Shown here: piece after piece, positions 38,801-44,800 of the stretch
Position numbering within the stretch: position 1 is the stretch's first letter
Layout: each line of letters starts with the position of its first letter
DNA from: Diplolepis rosae
Lineage: Eukaryota; Arthropoda; Insecta; Hymenoptera; Diplolepididae
Assembly (NCBI GenBank): GCA_030998225.1
Contig: JAPYXD010000484.1
Coordinates: forward strand, 4,650,001 to 4,714,000
DNA: 64,000 bases
Direction: 5' to 3'
Notes under the pieces: model-generated
Seen by the model: the letters and a program-made list of their open reading frames with translations, nothing else
Told to the model about the DNA's origin: nothing
Databases searched by the model: none
Program-made: the position numbers and the translations under genes

Positions 38801-41800
38801 TCTAACTGCTATAGCTTGTGAAAGCGACAAAATAAACTTTTTATTATATGTATTACCAGTAGAAACTTGAAGATTGATGAGCTGAATAAAAAAGGAATTT
38901 TTTAAATTCTCAGTTTTGTCTTTTGATAATAATGCAATTTTAAAAAAGTTTATTTTATATTTTACTATAGAATTAATGCAGAATATTTGATAGGATTCTA
39001 GATTTTACTATCTCTCAATCATAAATTTATGTTATTTGTTAGCTTATATTGAAAAATTAATTTTTTCAGGGGAGTGAATTCACTTACATTTATGCATGCA
39101 TTTTCCTCTGCCTGATACCGATTTTGTGCACTGCTGTAGGATATAGTCTAGTCAAATTACAAAACAAACGCAGAAGAAAGTTGAAGATTCTACAAGAGGC
39201 TTTGCGAAAACAAAAAGATGCAGGTCGACTCTATGTGGATAAAATGATTGTCCGAGAATGGTTACATGCCAACCATCGCAGATTAGTGAAAGTCAAGTTT
39301 GGACCGGAAGCTGCATTGCATATCGTCGATAGAAAAGGAGAAAATCTTAGAACTCTGGACTTCACCAATGTCAACACTATCAATATTGAAGAATCTCAGG
39401 TTGGATTTTTGCTATTTTTAAATTGATTTTTTATTAAATAAGACAAAATAAATATTATTCTTGATGAATCTTACAAAGATAATAATTTAACTGAATAATC
39501 AGTTACATTTAAATTGAATCAGTTACAATCTAAAGTCGTCTTTGCCCAAATTCTAGTAATCATAAAAATTATGAAAAGCAGAACTTGAGAAGAGTACAAA
39601 GATTTTAAAATAATTAAAGAATTTTAAAAATTTAATAAAACTTTCATTCAATAGCAACATCTTAAATTATAATCTTACTTTTAGAGTATCACAAGTTAAG
39701 CATTCTTAAATTGAATGCTTCTAGCTTCTAGAACTTTGACATTAAAAATTCTGAAATTTTAAAATGGGTGTCTAGAGTTTAGTGTATTAAGTTATCCAAG
39801 TAACGGATTACTTTATCTAGAAAGTAGCTCATCATTAGAAATCATTAATTATTTCAGGAAAGCGAAACTGGTCATCGTAAGGCACTAGTTTTGTTGCGAA
39901 TACCCCGCGATTATGACCTCGTCCTTGAACTGGATTCCCTGAGCTCGCGTAGAAAGTTCATTGCGAAATTGGAGACATTCTTATCTTCATACAAGAAGCA
40001 CTTCACGTTGACGCAGACTAATCCAGACATAATGCTTGCCAAAGCGGAAACCAAGGAACGTCGGCAAAAGAAGTTAGAACAGGTACTACTGAGTATTACG
40101 TATATATATATATATATATATACAAGTGTATCTATTATTCGATCACTTTTCAATAATTTATCACTGATCGTCGATCGTCCTACTAGGTGTCAATTCAACT
40201 TGCAGTCGTTTCGTAATCTCCTATTATCCACTTGCTCATAGTTAATGAAACAACAATCATTACTCAATCTGTCAGCATGCAGCTCTCCTTTGTCCTTTTA
40301 TATCCACTATGAGTCGTCAGACTTTCTTATCCAGATTAACAAGGTTCAACATGCAATTAGCACAAATTAATTACCATTAATTTTTACCATTTTCTGAATC
40401 CTGCTTGCAATTATCTTAGTTGAGAAATAAAGAAAAAATTAATTAGGACATCTTGCTTTTTACATGAAGATAGACTTAATTGAAGATGTAAAGATTGAAA
40501 AATGAATAAATCATTTTTTAAGGTAGTTCGTTCACAAAAATTAGACCTCAGGCAAAAATAGATAATTTTGCTTTCAAAAATAGCAATATTATTATTGAAG
40601 GGCTAATTTGAAAGAGAAAAGATTATTTTTCATGAAAAAAATTTGAAACACAAAAAAATAATTTTATTAATAAATTTTATTTTTGCCCAAACTTATTTTC
40701 TTATCGCTTCGAGACAAATTTTTAAAAATGATGCGATTCTAATAAATCACGGTTCATTTTTTTAGGAAAAAGATTCTCTACAACTTGACCGTTTCCAATT
40801 ATTGAAAATGAATTCTTTAATGGCTGAAATTAAAAAAAAAAACAATTTTTAAAAACAAAATTTTTATAAACAAATTGCTGTATTTGATAAAAATTAATTC
40901 AATTTTAAAAAAAGGAAACGGTCAAGTTTTAGAGAATCTGTTTCCTAAAAAAATGAACCATGATTTATTAGAATCGCATAATTTTTAAAAATTTGGCTCG
41001 AAGCAATATGAAAATAAGTTTGGGCAAAAATAAAATTTATTAATAAAATTATTTTTTGTATTTCAAATTTTTTTCATAAAAAATAATCTTTTCTCTTTCA
41101 AATTAGCCCTTCAATAATAATATTGCTATTCTTAAAAGCAAAATTATCTATTTTTGCCTGAGGTCTAATTTTCGTGGATCAACTACCTTGAACAAAAAAA
41201 ACGTTTATTATAGAAATATATTATTTATATTATTTATATTTTCGAACAGTTTTTCCGAGAAGCCTATGCTCTTACTTTTGGACTGAGACCTGGGGAAAGA
41301 CGTCGAAGATCTGAGGACAATGATGGTGGTGAAGTTGTAACTGTTATGAGAACATCCCTATCAAAAAGTGAATTTGCAAGTGCTCTTGGCATGAGACCAG
41401 ATGCTGTTTTCGTCAAAAAAATGTTTAGTATTGTTGACAAAGATGGAGATGGCAGAATTTCATTTCAGGTATAAAGTGTTTAATAATTAAAAGTAGTGTA
41501 CCTTGTATTGGCCCTCAATATTAATAGAATGGTATGTTGTTGGAAAAATTGGCTTTAGGGTCCATAAAATGATTAAGTCGATTTAATCAGACGTTTCAGC
41601 TCGAATCGGAGCCCTCATCAGTGATATTTATTAAAATCTAAAAAAATACAAAAGGAGGCGCTAATTTCACATTTTCAGGAATAACAATACTACTTAAACA
41701 TATAATACATAAAAACGAGTACTTAATGTGTTGAATTAGATTTGTAAGTGAGGTAGAAACTTTGGATAATCGGCCAGAACAAAAAGTGTTCCTAAATGAT

Positions 41801-44800
41801 TTCTTAGGTATAAAACTATCTTGAACAATGTTGAAATGGCATATTAGACCAACTTTAAATAAATATACTGCATATCTTATCCGACTCTTTTAATTTAGAT
41901 TCGCACCAAAGGTTTTGGTTGTAGATACGAGTCATGGATAGGACATTCAAGGAGTAGTTTTGTAATAGTTTTTAGTTAAAGTATTTCAAAAATAGCCTTT
42001 ATGGCCTAAATTCAAGCTCTTTCCATTCTAATATGTCATTTCAACGTTGTTCAAGATAGTTTTATACCTAAGAAATCATTTAGGCACACTTTTTGTTCTG
42101 TTCGATTATCCAAAGCTTCCACATCACTTACAAATGTAATTCAACACATTAAGTACTCCTTTTTTTGTTTTATATGTTTAAGTACTATTACTATTCCTGG
42201 ACAATGTGGAATTAGCGCCTGCTTTTGTATTTTTTTAGATTTTAATAAATATCACTGATGAGGGCTTCGATCTGAGCCGAAACGTCTGATTAAATCGACT
42301 TAATCATTTTATGGACCCTAAAGCCAATTTTTCCAACAAAATACCATTCTATAAAGTGTTTAATTGTATTTTCTTAATTCACTTCACTCCAAAATAGAAT
42401 GGCTAAAAATGAATTGAGTCACTCAATATTTTAATTATAATCTTTAGGAGTTTTTGGACACCGTTTTACTCTTTTCAAGAGGAAAAACAGAAGATAAATT
42501 GCGAATAATTTTCGATATGTGCGATCAGGATAGCAATGGGGTTATCGATAAGGAAGAATTTTCAGAAATGCTGAGATCTTTAGTCGAAATTGCTCGCACC
42601 ACAAGTTTGTCAGACGACCACGTAACTGAATTAATCGATGGAATGTTTCAAGTAAATTTATTTTTATAAAATTATTATTTAATCGCTAGTTAGTAATACT
42701 ATAAGTAATGGATTATTGAATTTCAAATTTTTAACTTTATTAAATATTTTAAAAATTATTTGAAAGGACGCTGGACTAGAAAGAAAAGACTATTTGACTT
42801 ACAACGACTTCAAATTAATGATGAAGGAATATAAAGGGGATTTTATAGCGATTGGATTAGATTGTAAAGGAGCAAAGCAGAATTTCTTAGATACGTCAAC
42901 AAACGTAGCCCGCATGACGAGTTTTCATCTGGATCAACTTCCACCTGATGCTGCCAGAACTTGGATTCGAAAACAATGGGATGCCATTTCCACCTTCCTC
43001 GAGGAAAATCGACAAAATATATTCTACCTCTTTATCTTTTATGTCGTCACCATAGCTCTTTTTGTTGAAAGATTCATTCGTACGTAAAAGTCCCTTTCTC
43101 TTATTTTACTTGAGAATTGATAAAATAATTAATTTGGTCTATAAGTTATTATATAATTATTTTCTTAGATTATTCGTTCATGGCAGAACATACGGACCTC
43201 AGACACATTATGGGAGTTGGAATAGCCATAACAAGAGGGTCAGCTGCTGCTTTGTCATTTTGTTACAGTCTTCTTCTACTCACGATGTCGAGAAATCTAT
43301 TAACAAAATTAAAAGAATTTTCGATTCAGCAGTATATTCCCCTGGATTCGCATATTCAATTCCATAAAATTGCTGCTTGCACAGCACTTTTCTTCTCAGT
43401 TTTACATACTGTGGGACATATTGTAAATTTTTATCACGTTTCAACCCAACCAGTCGCTAATCTTCAATGTCTCACTAGTGAAGTTAATTTTCCTAGTGAC
43501 GCTAGGCTCACTATTGCTTACTGGCTTTTTCAAACACTTACTGGTAAGATAAACATATATATATATTAAATAGTTTACTGTTATCCATTATTTCAATATT
43601 GATTATAGATGAAATTCACAATTAAGAAAATAAGATTAGAATAGAAAATAAATGATCATAATAGAGTGCTCAAAAGTTTTATCAAAGAAAACAAATTGCA
43701 TTCCTGTCTGATTTGTCGCATTCCTAATTGAACTGTTGAAGTAGGAATAAGAAATATTGCGTAACGATCATTATCCAATAAATCACATATAACGCTAATG
43801 CAATTAAGCTCATAAAACAAGAATGTTAAATCAACTTTTACTTGGAAACAGAAGAAAAACCAAATAATTCATTATCATTCTACAAAGTAGCAAATTAAGA
43901 AGAAAAAATTTAATGACGCTTGTAAATTTTATTACTTTACAGGTCTAACTGGAATTTTGCTGTTTATCGTTATGACAATAATTTTTGTCTTTGCTCATCC
44001 AAAAATTCGACAAAAGGCCTACAAATTCTTCTGGATGACACACAGTCTTTATATTGTTCTATACGCATTATGTTTAATTCACGGACTTGCAAGATTGACT
44101 GGATCGCCAAGATTTTGGATATTTTTTATTGGACCTGCTATCATTTATGCTTTAGATAAGGTAAAATTTAAAGTTTATAACGTTAAAATTTTTGATTGAA
44201 AGAATATGAAATTATGATTTTTTAATTCGATCAACTTTGATCAATTTTAAGTTACAATTTTGTTTATTTTTAAGGTCGTCAGTCTGAGAACAAAATACAT
44301 GGCTCTTGATATAATTGAAACTGAACTCCTACCATCAGACGTGCTAAAAATAAAGTTCTACAGGCCCCCGAATTTGAAATACTTGTCGGGTCAGTGGGTG
44401 AGATTGGCTTGTACATCAGTCAAATCAAATGAGTTTCATTCATTCACCTTGACCTCAGCACCTCACGAGAATTTCCTGTCTTGCCATATTAAAGCCCAGG
44501 GTCCATGGACCTGGAACTTAAGAAATTATTTCGATCCCTGTAATTACAATCCAGAAGCTGAGCATCCAAAAATTAGAATTGAGGGTCCGTTTGGGGGAGG
44601 AAATCAGGATTGGTACAAGTTTGAAGTTGCTGTGATGGTTGGTGGTGGCATAGGAGTCACTCCTTATGCATCTATGCTTAATGACCTTGTTTTTGGAACT
44701 TCTACTAATCGATATTCAGGAGTAGCCTGTAAAAAGGTATTTTAGAAAATGGATTTAAATTATTAATGGTAAAATAGGTAGAGAATTAATGCAAAAACTA

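Larger units (their letters stand above)
41526..42353. mobile_element. Inverted pair of Penelope-type terminal repeats in Duox intron 12
   Basis: Arms of about 340 bp pair from ATTGGCTTTAGGGTCC through the hammerhead block, ACAAAAAGTGT and ATGATTTCTTAGGTATAAA. The middle (about 41880-42010) is unpaired. Each arm carries one hammerhead-like motif. Confidence 0.8.
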
